Below are positions 33,150-41,877 of a stretch of 64,000 bases of DNA, one piece after another (position 1 is the stretch's first letter; every line of letters starts with the position of its first letter). Location of the stretch: NCBI GenBank assembly GCA_023665755.1, contig JAMPDF010000003.1:200572-264571 (forward strand), in the 5' to 3' direction. The translations under genes and the position numbers were made by a program. Below the pieces are notes generated by a model that worked only from the letters and a program-made list of their open reading frames with translations, did not search any database and was not told where the DNA came from. Source of the stretch: Prevotella sp. (lineage in GTDB: Bacteria > Bacillota_I > Bacilli_A > ML615J-28 > CAG-313).

Positions 33150-33920
33150 CTATTTTGGAAACTTGCCATTTTTAAAGATTCTCCACCATTGTCTTAAAAT
33201 ATCTCTAAAATCCCAATGCGGACCAATAGGTTGTGGGTGATTTAAATCCGGATGTAGTATTTCACCTGTAGATGGATTATACCAGTTTCCTTGTGAACTT
33301 CCTGGTTTACCATTACCTCTCCATTCAAACCCATCCGGAGCTTTTGTTGGATCATCTCCAGGACATCTACCATCATAAAACATTATTGTACTTGCTATAG
33401 CAGATAATGCACCTATAGAAACAATTGATCCAGCCAAAGCCAATTGTCCTACAAAACTAATTGCAATCCCCGCACCTGCAGAACCCATTCCTCCAGCAAA
33501 TACAAGTGTGTCTCCAATTGTTCCTGTCGAAGATAACATAGCTGCGATGCCAGGAGCAGCAAAATATCCAAAGATACCTCCAATTAAAGCTCCTACAAAA
33601 ATATCTCCAGCTAGTTCCCAGCCTGTGTTTCCATTATTATAACTATTAACACCTGCGACAGTTCCACCAACAATTGCTCCAACTGCGATCAATCCTAATA
33701 TAATTAAAGTACTAATTGCAAAATGCCCTAAAGGATCGCAATAATTAACCGGATCATTTAAACAATAGCAATACAAATTTAATCCATTTACTGATTCAGG
33801 GTCAAGATATTCAATATCATCAAGACTTAAGAAGCATCCCCATTCAGGATTGTAATATCTTGTTTGACAATAATATAGATTCGTTTCGACTGGTTTATTA
33901 CAAGCATCCTCATAATAACC
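33150..33920 (-). CDS. Orphan Rhs tip with an Ntox37-like toxin domain (tip C)
   Basis: The frame is open from a TGA at 33921-33923 to the stop at 33150; the first ATG is at 33776 (208 residues from there). Codons before that ATG still read Rhs core (ETNLYYCQTRYYNPEWGCF), so the tip has lost its own start. After NGLNLYCYCLNDPVNYCDP comes a hydrophobic Gly/Ala segment, then the toxin: APDGFEWRGNGKPG, GNWYNPSTGE, HPDLNHPQPIGPHWDFRD. This His-rich motif resembles bacterial toxin type 37; nuclease action is presumed. The immunity gene follows at once. It is silent unless fused to a full-length Rhs. Confidence 0.72.
   Translation of the reverse strand, partial: GYYEDACNKPVETNLYYCQTRYYNPEWGCFLSLDDIEYLDPESVNGLNLYCYCLNDPVNYCDPLGHFAISTLIILGLIAVGAIVGGTVAGVNSYNNGNTGWELAGDIFVGALIGGIFGYFAAPGIAAMLSSTGTIGDTLVFAGGMGSAGAGIAISFVGQLALAGSIVSIGALSAIASTIMFYDGRCPGDDPTKAPDGFEWRGNGKPGSSQGNWYNPSTGEILHPDLNHPQPIGPHWDFRDILRQWWRIFKNGKFPK
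33763..33812 (-). repeat. 50-bp direct repeat shared by tips C and B
   Basis: Identical to 35496-35545. It encodes the EYLDPESVNGLNLYCYC part of the Rhs core end. Confidence 0.85.
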
Positions 33921-33923
33921 TCA

Positions 33924-34091
33924 CTATAATTATAGTTGTTAGTAATTTAATTGGTACTCATTTGCATATATAAAACATCTGGAGAAATATTATAAAATAA
34001 TATTTTCCTTATGTTCTTTCTAAATATGCAAAATCTATTAAAATTTTTAAGACATTTTATATACTCTTATGATGAAAATTTGTTTTTTTAT
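33924..34091 (-). other. Non-coding stretch with a possible gene remnant
   Basis: AT-rich. One minus-strand frame reads RKILFYNISPDVLYMQMSTN before a stop at about 33950, which looks like the end of a lost protein. No start or family is visible. Confidence 0.3.
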
Positions 34092-34841
34092 TTATTTCCA
34101 ATTATTCATTTCTTTAAATTCTATAAATTCTGTTTTGTAATCATATACATTTGAAGGAACAATAATATTTAATTTTTTAAAAACGTCTTTTTGAGTTTCA
34201 ATTAAACCAACAAAATAAATATCCTCCCCATCATTTTTTTGTATATATCCATATATTATATAGTTTGAATTATCTGAGTCACTTGTTAAAAAATCCATAA
34301 ACAACGAATATTGTCCCTTAACTAAATCAAAATTATAAATTATTTCTTTTTCTATTTCTTTTTCATTAGGAATATCTAATTTACTTTTTGTCAATTCTTT
34401 TTTTATACATTTATCATGATTAATTTCCTTATTCCAATCATTAATTAATTTTAACTGTTCAATTTCTTCATCATCAAATTCTTTGAGGTTTTGTGCATAT
34501 ATAACTTGTTCTTTAACAATATAATTTATATCTTCATAATAAAACACTTCTTTTTCATTTAAATCTTGGCAAATTATCAAAGCTGAAAATGATATATCTG
34601 CACCACTATAATATTTTTCATAATATGTAAACATTTTTCTACCATATATATCTTCATCTATTATTTCTATTTGGGGGTCACACTCAAAATCAGCACCCCA
34701 AGAATGTCCATTTAGCCATAACACACTATTTATAGCTACTGTATATAAGTCTAAATGATCACCAGAATATCCCTTATATGCACATGAAGTTAGAATGCTC
34801 AAAAAGAATACAGACAATAATATAAATACTAACTTTTTCAT
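34092..34841 (-). CDS. Lipoprotein, probable immunity protein for tip B
   Basis: 249 residues with a signal peptide, KKLVFILLSVFFLSILTSC; Cys20 is the lipobox Cys, so the protein would be anchored outside the membrane. The mature part is acidic (EKEIEKEIIYNFDLVKGQYS) with no recognised domain. GGAG sits upstream of the ATG. The start lies about 40 nt after the stop of tip B, where a cognate immunity gene is expected. An exported immunity protein would fit a toxin acting outside the cytoplasm. That pairing is inferred from position. Confidence 0.65.
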   Translation of the reverse strand: MKKLVFILLSVFFLSILTSCAYKGYSGDHLDLYTVAINSVLWLNGHSWGADFECDPQIEIIDEDIYGRKMFTYYEKYYSGADISFSALIICQDLNEKEVFYYEDINYIVKEQVIYAQNLKEFDDEEIEQLKLINDWNKEINHDKCIKKELTKSKLDIPNEKEIEKEIIYNFDLVKGQYSLFMDFLTSDSDNSNYIIYGYIQKNDGEDIYFVGLIETQKDVFKKLNIIVPSNVYDYKTEFIEFKEMNNWK

Positions 34842-34882
34842 TTTACTCTCCTTTAACTTTTTACATTTTTCAAATAATTTAA

Positions 34883-35764
34883 TTAATAAAATATGTATTG
34901 AAATATATTATAAATATTCACAATCGGAATCATAGCTCTTATATAATAATTACGAGCCTTCCTTTTTTGCTCTTCTGAATAACCATTAGCTAAATCCGAA
35001 CCACCTAACATACTTGCAGATAGTTCCCAAGGTGTCTCATCTCCATTTTTCCATACTGATGGTATACCTATTTGAATGAGATAATTACCTAGCCCCATAG
35101 ACATTAATTGTGTATTATGACCTCTCTCATGATTTAGCACTTCAACACCTTGACTTTTATCAATAAAAATTGCACCTAAAGACATTGATCCTCCCATTCC
35201 GCTAATTTGAAACACTGGAACCCCCTTATAAAAAGATACATTGTTTGAGACCATTACTTTGTTTTCATCTGTATTAAATAGATTCCATTTAATGCTACAC
35301 ATATCTGACCACGCGCCGTCTCCATTATTAAATATTAAATCTCCTACTGCCCATCCAGTAGTTACTACATAACCAATAGTAGAAGCGGCTGCTTGAGTTA
35401 CAATCCCTCCCACTGGTGTAAACAATAACAATGTAACTAAAATTAACCATGGAAAGTGACCATTAGGATCGGCATAATTAATAGGATTATTAAAGCAATA
35501 GCAATACAAATTTAATCCATTTACTGATTCAGGGTCAAGATATTCGATTGAATCGGGTGAAATCCAACAACATAATTCAGGCGAATAATATCTAGAGTTA
35601 CAATAGAAAAGCCCAGTTTCTACATCATAATAGTATCCTTTATATCTAAATGGATTATAGTATAATACACATCTATCTATATCATTCGATATTGATAATT
35701 CCTTTACTTCACAGTTTCCCCATCCATCATAAATATATTCTCCTATCATTTTTCCACGATACAT
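34883..35764 (-). CDS. Orphan Rhs tip with a zincin-like toxin domain (tip B)
   Basis: 293 residues from ATG 35764; the frame is open to 35830, where a TGA and unrelated sequence begin. Residues 1-100 are Rhs core (MYRGKMIGEYIYDGWGNCEV, then YYDVETGLFYCNSRYYSPEL and INYADPNGHF). A hydrophobic segment follows, and the C-terminus carries VLNHERGHNTQLMSMGLGNY, an HExxH zinc-protease motif with a candidate third ligand Glu in ELSASMLGGSD. The toxin is therefore probably a metallopeptidase. The N-terminal shell is missing. The lipoprotein gene downstream is the likely immunity partner. Confidence 0.75.
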   Translation of the reverse strand: MYRGKMIGEYIYDGWGNCEVKELSISNDIDRCVLYYNPFRYKGYYYDVETGLFYCNSRYYSPELCCWISPDSIEYLDPESVNGLNLYCYCFNNPINYADPNGHFPWLILVTLLLFTPVGGIVTQAAASTIGYVVTTGWAVGDLIFNNGDGAWSDMCSIKWNLFNTDENKVMVSNNVSFYKGVPVFQISGMGGSMSLGAIFIDKSQGVEVLNHERGHNTQLMSMGLGNYLIQIGIPSVWKNGDETPWELSASMLGGSDLANGYSEEQKRKARNYYIRAMIPIVNIYNIFQYIFY

Positions 35765-35809
35765 AACTTTAGAGATATTCCCAAGTGGATCCTTGATGAG
35801 ATTAAAGTA
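35616..35809 (-). repeat. 194-bp direct repeat, copy 2
   Basis: Identical, as read, to 31783-31976 in tip D; it ends within 25 nt of the point where the tip B frame stops being Rhs-like. Confidence 0.9.
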
Positions 35810-35819
35810 TGCTGAACTA

Positions 35820-36060
35820 TAAAATGATAATCATACATAGGAATTCCATAATAATAATCGTACAGACTTGTGCTACATCTTATCGCAATTCTATATTCAT
35901 TAGATTTTATATTAGAATTATAATTACCTATTATTCTTCCGAATCTTTCCCATATTCTTTAAGTTAGAAATAACACATTCAGCAATTAAATCAATATCAT
36001 TAAATATAAGTAATTTATCGGATTTATTATTATTGCCAGATTAGCAAGTGCTGATTTTCT
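35820..36060 (-). pseudogene. Decayed gene between cassettes A and B
   Basis: Two minus-strand frames read as protein: DKLLIFNDIDLIAECVISNL (about 35960-36020) and, after a frameshift, GRIIGNYNSNIKSNEYRIAI followed by YGIPMYDYHF, which runs into the repeat of tip B. No start is seen. It may be the relic of another immunity gene. The 345-nt space between 35815 and 36160 holds nothing else that I can see. Confidence 0.4.
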
Positions 36061-36160
36061 TTTTAATTTAAATTCTAACAATTAAGACATATAGTTAAAC
36101 CTATCCATTATACAATAGATGCTTGGTAGTAAATATTATATTTTTAATCATATTATATTG

Positions 36161-36868
36161 TCAAATATTTTGAATATTGTTAATAATTTTTTCAGCAATC
36201 ATATAGCAATCCTGTAATGAATAATTAAATGTTTCTCCAAAATTCATTTTAAATACATTATGTATTATCTTAGATAATTCATTTACATCATTTACATATT
36301 TATTAGAAATTTCAAATGTCTCATCATTATATTCATCCATAGGCGTATGTATCAATACTTTTATTGGATCCCACTCATTAATTATTTGAGAAATTTTAAA
36401 AATTTTTATAGGATTATAATTAGAGTTTTTTATATTTATAATTAAATCATAGTAAAAATCTGAATTTTCTGAATTTTCGATTATCATATCGATATTTTCA
36501 CTTTTTTCTAAAATATTGTATATTTCTAGATTATTAAATTTATCAATTTGAAAATTCTCTTTTTTTATGAAGTATAAAAACTTTTTTTCTATTGTAAAAC
36601 AAGGCCAATCATCTAATATTATGTTTAATTCACATTCATTATTTAATAAAACAAATAATTCTGGCAATTTACTTTTAAATTTTCTTTTATCAAAATATAA
36701 AAAATTAAAATTTCCATAATTTTTCTTAACAGACTTATACGTATATATTGGGGATATTAATCTAAAAATTATGACATAATCATTTACTTTTGTAAAAGTC
36801 TCCAATATTTGAGTGAAATTTTCAATTTCTTCTTCCTTTGATAATAATAGATTATATTCATTAGTCAT
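36161..36868 (-). CDS. Probable immunity protein for tip A
   Basis: 235 residues from ATG 36868 (MTNEYNLLLSKEEEIENF). I prefer this start because its ATG overlaps the TAA of the in-frame toxin tail (TAATG), a coupling typical of toxin-immunity pairs; the longer frame to 36922 lies inside the toxin. The protein is acidic and rich in Asn, Ile and Phe, with no membrane segment or named motif. The predicted mix of strands and helices gives no family clue. Function is inferred from position only. Confidence 0.62.
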   Translation of the reverse strand: MTNEYNLLLSKEEEIENFTQILETFTKVNDYVIIFRLISPIYTYKSVKKNYGNFNFLYFDKRKFKSKLPELFVLLNNECELNIILDDWPCFTIEKKFLYFIKKENFQIDKFNNLEIYNILEKSENIDMIIENSENSDFYYDLIINIKNSNYNPIKIFKISQIINEWDPIKVLIHTPMDEYNDETFEISNKYVNDVNELSKIIHNVFKMNFGETFNYSLQDCYMIAEKIINNIQNI

Positions 36869-38390
36869 TATTTCTTTTTCTCCCATGTTAGTGGATTCAC
36901 GTATAGCAATGGATATTTCCACAAAGGTCTTTGTGTTTTGCCTATTTTTACTTCAACTTGAATATGGAAAAAACATTCTCCAGTTTTAGGATGAGGAGCA
37001 TGTAACATTATTATTAAAGTATCGCTTATATTTATACCAAATATATTTCCATCTAAATTTGGTCCAAATCCTTTAATTGAGAATTTCTTTTTTCAATCTT
37101 ATTAATAGCATTCAACAATTTTTTTGAATTTTTGGCTAAAAATTTAGGACCTAATGCAGCGCCAATTATTCCGCCCAATCCTGCAAAAGTCGCTGTCACA
37201 ATTGCAGTTGTCTTATTATCTAGTGCCAAAATTCGACATGTTATAAAAGCCAATGTCCCAAAAACTGCCGCAGATGCAACTCCACATACGACACACTCTA
37301 ACCATATTCCATCATAATCTCCATTATTAACAGGATTATTCTCACAATAACTGAATAAATTATAGCTAAGTACTGTACCACTAGCACCAAGATAACTTAT
37401 ATCATCCATTGTAATGAATCTTTTAGTTAATGGATCATAATATCTTGAATTTAAATAATACCATCCAGTTTCATCATCTTGATAATAGCTTCTGTATCTA
37501 AATGGATTAATATGTGCTAAATCTATTCCTGATGTATCAACATTATCAATAATTGTTCCATATCCATCATAGTAATATTTTACCACAATACTTCCTGTTT
37601 CATCAACTATTCCGATTACATCATTTTGAAGATTCTTTAAATATAAGTATTTCGTATCATGATAAGTAAAACCTACAATATTATCATTAAAATCATAATA
37701 GTAATTTAATTCATCTGTATCTCTACCATCAATTATTTCACATATTATTTTGTTTCCTTCTAATATGTATGATGTAGTATTTGTTTCATTAGGTGTTAAT
37801 ACTTCTTTGTATGTTCTTATGCCATTTGCATTATATGAATAATATACTGTAGAATTACCTTTTATAATACTAGTGATTTGATTCATATAATATGTTATAT
37901 TCCTTCCTAAATAAGAATCTGGAAGTCCTATACTTGAATAAGTCATATTATAGGTTACACCATTTATTGTGGCTGTTACCAGTTCATTATTTATATTATA
38001 AGTAAATTCACATGAATTTATCGTTTCATTTAATGTTTGGTTTTGTAAATAGAACCCTATTATATTACCTCTTGTATCATATCCACATTCATACATATAA
38101 TTGCAGTTATTGGCATATACCAATTGAGCAATTAATTGATTAAACTCATCATAATAGTTTTCTTCACTATATACTAAGACACTATTTGCATATCCTTCTA
38201 TTTTAGTGATGTTATTTGTATATGTTACTTCTTTAATGCGACCAGTATAAAGTGTTTCATTACTAGTTGTAGTTATTGTTTCATTTGTGTAATTTACATC
38301 TATTTGATTATTGTTAATATAATAACTTACTACGTTTAGGTTTTTAAATAAATCACTTGCATAAGTATATGTTATATTTCTTCCGTTATT
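36868..38390 (-). pseudogene. Orphan Rhs tip A, frameshifted before its toxin end
   Basis: The Rhs frame is open from 38390 (a TGA lies at 38391-38393) to 37053. Core motifs include VVKYYYDGYGTIIDN, FRYRSYYQDDETGWYYLNSR and NLFSYCENNPVNNGDYDG, followed by a hydrophobic Gly/Ala region. At a run of six As (minus strand; plus-strand T run at 37090-37095) the reading must shift by -1 to continue FSIKGFGPNLDGNIFGINIS, then MLHAPHPKTGECFFHIQVEV and a stop at 36868. In the unshifted frame it stops at 37053. The toxin family is not recognised. This is the longest core of the four tips, but it still lacks a start and an N-terminal shell. Confidence 0.7.
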
Positions 38391-38747
38391 TCAAAAACAG
38401 CCCTTTTATCTGAAGTATGAGGAACAAAGATGCTTGCATCTTTTCTACTTCTTTTAGAGTTTATCATAGTATGAAGTACTCATTATCAATAATTAAATCA
38501 AGTTTTGTAATATAAACATATGCTTTGACTTGATTTAGCTATAGCATACTAAAACTATGTAAACAAAAATTTTGTTATATCAAATCAAGAATTGCATTAT
38601 CCAATTTTTGCTTTTTAAAACTATGTTCTATTCTTTTTCTATAAATATAATAAAAAAGTTAGTAAACATATTTTTAGGTGTTTGCTAACTTTTTGCCATT
38701 GTTTATGTTTTTGAATATTTCGTTTTACCTATTTTTTATTATTACTC
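38391..38747. other. Junction region with a short broken frame and a terminator
   Basis: A minus-strand frame from ATG 38467 reads MINSKRSRKDASIFVPHTSD and stops inside the Rhs tip A junction; it looks like a fragment joined to the Rhs core. AT-rich DNA with no further gene follows. A near-perfect hairpin with A and T runs (AAAAAGTTAG ... CTAACTTTTT, 38652-38694) is a terminator for the small gene at 38748. Confidence 0.5.
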
Positions 38748-38924
38748 TTATTCAAATAACTTTTTTAAACTAAAAACAGTACCAATAATTCCTAATATCA
38801 TGAATGGTAAAATGGCAAATACCTCTTCAAAAGTATAAATTAAATCTAAAAAATAACAAATTGTAGGTGATACTAAAAATAATATGCTTACAATACATAT
38901 AATTACTAAAATTGTCTTTTTCAT
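38748..38924 (-). CDS. Small two-helix membrane protein
   Basis: 58 residues. MKKTILVIICIVSILFLVSP forms a first hydrophobic helix, and a second (FAILPFMILGIIGTVFSL) is close to the end; the loop has a DLIYTFEE stretch. AGAGGT precedes the ATG at 7 nt, and a terminator follows the stop by about 50 nt, so it is likely a real short gene. No family is recognised. Confidence 0.5.
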   Translation of the reverse strand: MKKTILVIICIVSILFLVSPTICYFLDLIYTFEEVFAILPFMILGIIGTVFSLKKLFE

Positions 38925-39003
38925 ATTTTACCTCTTTTTATATAAATTATATCATATAAAATTTTTATATATTTAAATTTTGCATTTTTCATGTATTGTT
39001 AAA

Positions 39004-39037
39004 AAAATAAAAAACTTTAATAACACTGTATTAAAGT
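39004..39037 (-). terminator. Terminator of the tRNA-Thr gene
   Basis: ACTTTAATA / TATTAAAGT stem followed by T-rich DNA in the minus direction, 14 nt past the tRNA CCA. Confidence 0.8.
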
Positions 39038-39050
39038 CTTTGCATCCAAA

Positions 39051-39126
39051 TGGTGCTGACGACTGGAGTCGAACCAGCGACCTCCTCCTTACCATGGAGG
39101 TGCACTACCTATTGTGCTACGTCAGC
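39051..39126 (-). tRNA. tRNA-Thr (anticodon GGT)
   Basis: The acceptor stem GCTGACG/CGTCAGC is perfect. D stem GCAC/GTGC, anticodon stem CCTCC/GGAGG with loop ATGGTAA (anticodon GGT, reads ACC and ACU), and TTCGACT T-loop are all normal. The CCA end is encoded (39051-39053). It lies just outside the Rhs island and after ddl. A tRNA beside an accessory island can be an integration site, but I see no duplicated tRNA end. Confidence 0.95.
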
Positions 39127-39175
39127 AATATCTATGATATAGTTGTATTATATCATAGATATATATAAATTGCAT

Positions 39176-40303
39176 TTATTTCGCACCTAGTTTTAGTGAT
39201 TTTTTGTTAAACACATTAGAATCAAATGTTGTTTTCTTTTGATCCGTGCTATGCTTAGTTAAAATCGCATTTGTGATTAAGATTTGGGTTAACTTTTCAA
39301 ATGAGATGCCCATTGGTTCAAATAAATAAAAAGAAAGAGAACCAGGAATATTATTGACCTCATTGACGTAAAGTTTACCTGTTTGATTGTCATACAAATA
39401 ATCGATTCGGACTACTCCATTTAAATCTAAATACTGATAGAGATTGATTGAAGTTTCTTTAATAGTTTGTTCTAGTGTTTCTGGTAAAAAAGCAGGGATA
39501 ATCCGATTTGAAGAAGATTCTAATTTACTTAAATCTTTTTCATATTTTTCAACAAAAGATAATATGTCTTCTTCATGTTTGACCTCTTCAATCACAGATG
39601 CAATGCATTGTTGATGATCTTTGATGACTGCACAGTTGTATTCTTTGTAATCTGTTAGAGCATATTCAATGATAATTTTATCCGTATAATGATACGCTTC
39701 TTCTACAGCAGTTTGTAATTCTGGTTCATTCTTAGCTACTTGAATACCAATACTAGAACCAAGATAAGCTGGTTTTACAATCACAGGGTATTTTATTTCT
39801 TCATAAGGTATGCTTTCATATTCGTAATACGTTTTTGATGGTAAAACAGGATATTGTCTTTCTTTTAAAACCGCTTTGGTTACCGCTTTATCTTGAAGGA
39901 CTGCAGATGGAATCAGTCTACTAGATGAATAGGGGACTTCTAATAATTCCAACATTCCCGCAAGCGTTCCATCTTCTACCCCATAGCCATGAACCACTGG
40001 AATGATGACATCAAGCGGAATTGGTTTTTTCCTTTTTCTGATATATTGATAATATAGTTGATCCTGTTCTTTGTAAAAATAAATTTCATCTTTTGGGTCT
40101 ATGATGTTTTCTTTATAGGTATCAATATTGGTATATTTTTCTCCTGTATAAAAATGATTGTGTTTATCTAGGTAAATGATGACCACATCATATTTTTCTT
40201 TATTGACTGCAAAATACGATTGTAAGCCCGAAATGAGCGAAATATCGTGTTCTACACTCTTACCCCCTATCATTATGCCTACTTGAATTTTTAAATCGTT
40301 CAT
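39176..40303 (-). CDS. ddl: D-alanine-D-alanine ligase
   Basis: 375 residues of the ATP-grasp type: IMIGGKSVEHDISLISGLQS at the N-terminus, VIPVVHGYGVEDGTLAGMLE, YPVIVKPAYLGSSIGIQVAK and the metal-binding end YVNEVNNIPGSLSFYLFEPM. The enzyme joins two D-Ala for peptidoglycan precursors. The C-terminal tail (about 20 residues) runs a little past the usual end. It follows the murF-like gene by 5 nt, so the two steps D-Ala-D-Ala synthesis and addition are coupled. The KPxxxGSS-type loop is intact. Confidence 0.94.
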   Translation of the reverse strand: MNDLKIQVGIMIGGKSVEHDISLISGLQSYFAVNKEKYDVVIIYLDKHNHFYTGEKYTNIDTYKENIIDPKDEIYFYKEQDQLYYQYIRKRKKPIPLDVIIPVVHGYGVEDGTLAGMLELLEVPYSSSRLIPSAVLQDKAVTKAVLKERQYPVLPSKTYYEYESIPYEEIKYPVIVKPAYLGSSIGIQVAKNEPELQTAVEEAYHYTDKIIIEYALTDYKEYNCAVIKDHQQCIASVIEEVKHEEDILSFVEKYEKDLSKLESSSNRIIPAFLPETLEQTIKETSINLYQYLDLNGVVRIDYLYDNQTGKLYVNEVNNIPGSLSFYLFEPMGISFEKLTQILITNAILTKHSTDQKKTTFDSNVFNKKSLKLGAK

Positions 40304-40308
40304 TTTAC

Positions 40309-41877
40309 CTACCTTTCTAAAAAACTATCTGGTAAATCATTTTCAATCAACAAATGTACTTGTTCTTTGTTGGTGGGTTCTTCTCCCATATATTTATCTA
40401 TTAGATAAGTATACGCTTCTTTGAAGGTTGAAAAGATTTGGAAAGATACGTTTTTTTCCTCAAGTAAATGTATGATGATTTCACTTGCTTTATTCTTAAT
40501 GATACAAATTTCATTTATATCTTCATATAGATAGGTAGTAATTTCTTGATTGAGCTTGATTTCTTGTTTTCCCCCATCTACAATACCTGGTGTAATAATA
40601 CAGCGAATGCCAATTTGGTTTTTAAGTACTTCTATTGCATATTGGAATCCTTTGACATTGGAACTATAAGAATCATCATAAATATGTAATCTTCCCTGAC
40701 GTTGATAACTTAAGCGGTGAAGAGTCGGGGTTAGGGAAGCAATAGCTTTTTGAAATGCGGCATCACTGATATCAATGTGATACTCTTTTAAAGCTTGAAT
40801 GATGGTGTATACGGCTAAAATGTTAATCACATTATGTCTTCCAAGTAATGGCGTCACTACACTGATTTGCTTTTTTTCATTTTGATAAATATCAAAACGA
40901 GTTTGATGGTCTTGATAACTGATAAATCTAGCCTGATAGATTCCCTGTTCTAACCCATATGTATAAGAACTTGCAAATGGATGTGTCTTGATATAGGGAT
41001 TATCTACATAAAAGATACCTATATCTGTTTCACCCAAATAGGATAGGATTTCAAATTTTGCTTTAGCTACTTGTTCAATCGATTTAAAGGTAGATAGGTG
41101 TTGTGGACCAACTTCTGTAATGATACGAATATTCGGCCGAACGGCTTCTACCATTTCTTCAATTTCCCCTTTTTGAAATGCTCCCATTTCAATAATGAGC
41201 ACTTCAACTCCTTTTAAGCTTGAGGTATTGATGGTTTTGGATATCCCCATCATTGTATTATAAGAAGCAGGAGTCTTTAATGTCACATATGATGGAGATA
41301 AGACTTGATACAAAATATCTTTTGTAGAAGTTTTTCCATAACTTCCTGTAATGGCAATTTTAACACTATCTGGATTGGCTCTTAATTTAGAAATTGCTTT
41401 TTTCTTGTAATAACGCTGGATACATTTTTCAATCGGTGCATTAATAATAGACGAAACGATTAAAATAAATGGTAAACATAAATAAAGGTACAGTACAATA
41501 TACCAAGATAAGAAATAAAATCCCACCCCGTAAAGGATACCTAACCCTAACAAACAGGTTATGATTAACCGGTAAATGCGCTTAGTCATTTTAAGTTGTA
41601 TGATATAATAGTCACGAATCAAAATAGTCACACCAATAAAAATCAAGGCAAATAAATAAAGTAATAGGTTTTGACTAGCAAAATAGCCTGCAGTTGTGAA
41701 AATCAAAAAGAAATAATACAAATAAATATGTGGTTTTAACAAATAATAGGCTTTTAAACACGTCAATAATTTCTTGATATCATAATGGTTTTGTTGATAG
41801 ATATTGAGTAAATAATACCCACCTTTAGCAATATATAATGTATAAATGACACAAAGGGTAATTTCTAATCCACTCAT
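40309..41877 (-). CDS. MurF-like Mur ligase with an N-terminal membrane domain
   Basis: 522 residues. The first 155 carry about five membrane helices (ITLCVIYTLYIAKGGYYLLN to FILIVSSIINAPIEKCI), in place of the normal MurF N-terminal substrate domain. A Mur ligase core follows: IAITGSYGKTSTKDILYQVL is the P-loop, TPASYNTMMGISKTIN and VLIIEMGAFQKGEIEEM are the next sites, and LSYQRQGRLHIYDDSYSSN begins the C-terminal part. Neighbourhood with ddl favours addition of D-Ala-D-Ala to the UDP-MurNAc-tripeptide, at the membrane. Its start overlaps the hydrolase gene by 4 nt. Confidence 0.78.
   Translation of the reverse strand: MSGLEITLCVIYTLYIAKGGYYLLNIYQQNHYDIKKLLTCLKAYYLLKPHIYLYYFFLIFTTAGYFASQNLLLYLFALIFIGVTILIRDYYIIQLKMTKRIYRLIITCLLGLGILYGVGFYFLSWYIVLYLYLCLPFILIVSSIINAPIEKCIQRYYKKKAISKLRANPDSVKIAITGSYGKTSTKDILYQVLSPSYVTLKTPASYNTMMGISKTINTSSLKGVEVLIIEMGAFQKGEIEEMVEAVRPNIRIITEVGPQHLSTFKSIEQVAKAKFEILSYLGETDIGIFYVDNPYIKTHPFASSYTYGLEQGIYQARFISYQDHQTRFDIYQNEKKQISVVTPLLGRHNVINILAVYTIIQALKEYHIDISDAAFQKAIASLTPTLHRLSYQRQGRLHIYDDSYSSNVKGFQYAIEVLKNQIGIRCIITPGIVDGGKQEIKLNQEITTYLYEDINEICIIKNKASEIIIHLLEEKNVSFQIFSTFKEAYTYLIDKYMGEEPTNKEQVHLLIENDLPDSFLER

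Noticed and set aside
37132..37317. Plus-strand frame of 61 codons opposite Rhs tip A
   Set aside because: It has the codon pattern of a shadow of the Gly/Ala-rich Rhs segment, with no ribosome site.
39051..39126. tRNA-Thr as the attachment site of the Rhs island
   Set aside because: No repeat of the tRNA 3' end was found at the other border near 27.5 kb, and there is no intact integrase.
38980..39168. Plus-strand frame of 62 codons across the tRNA
   Set aside because: It is the complement of tRNA-Thr and its terminator.
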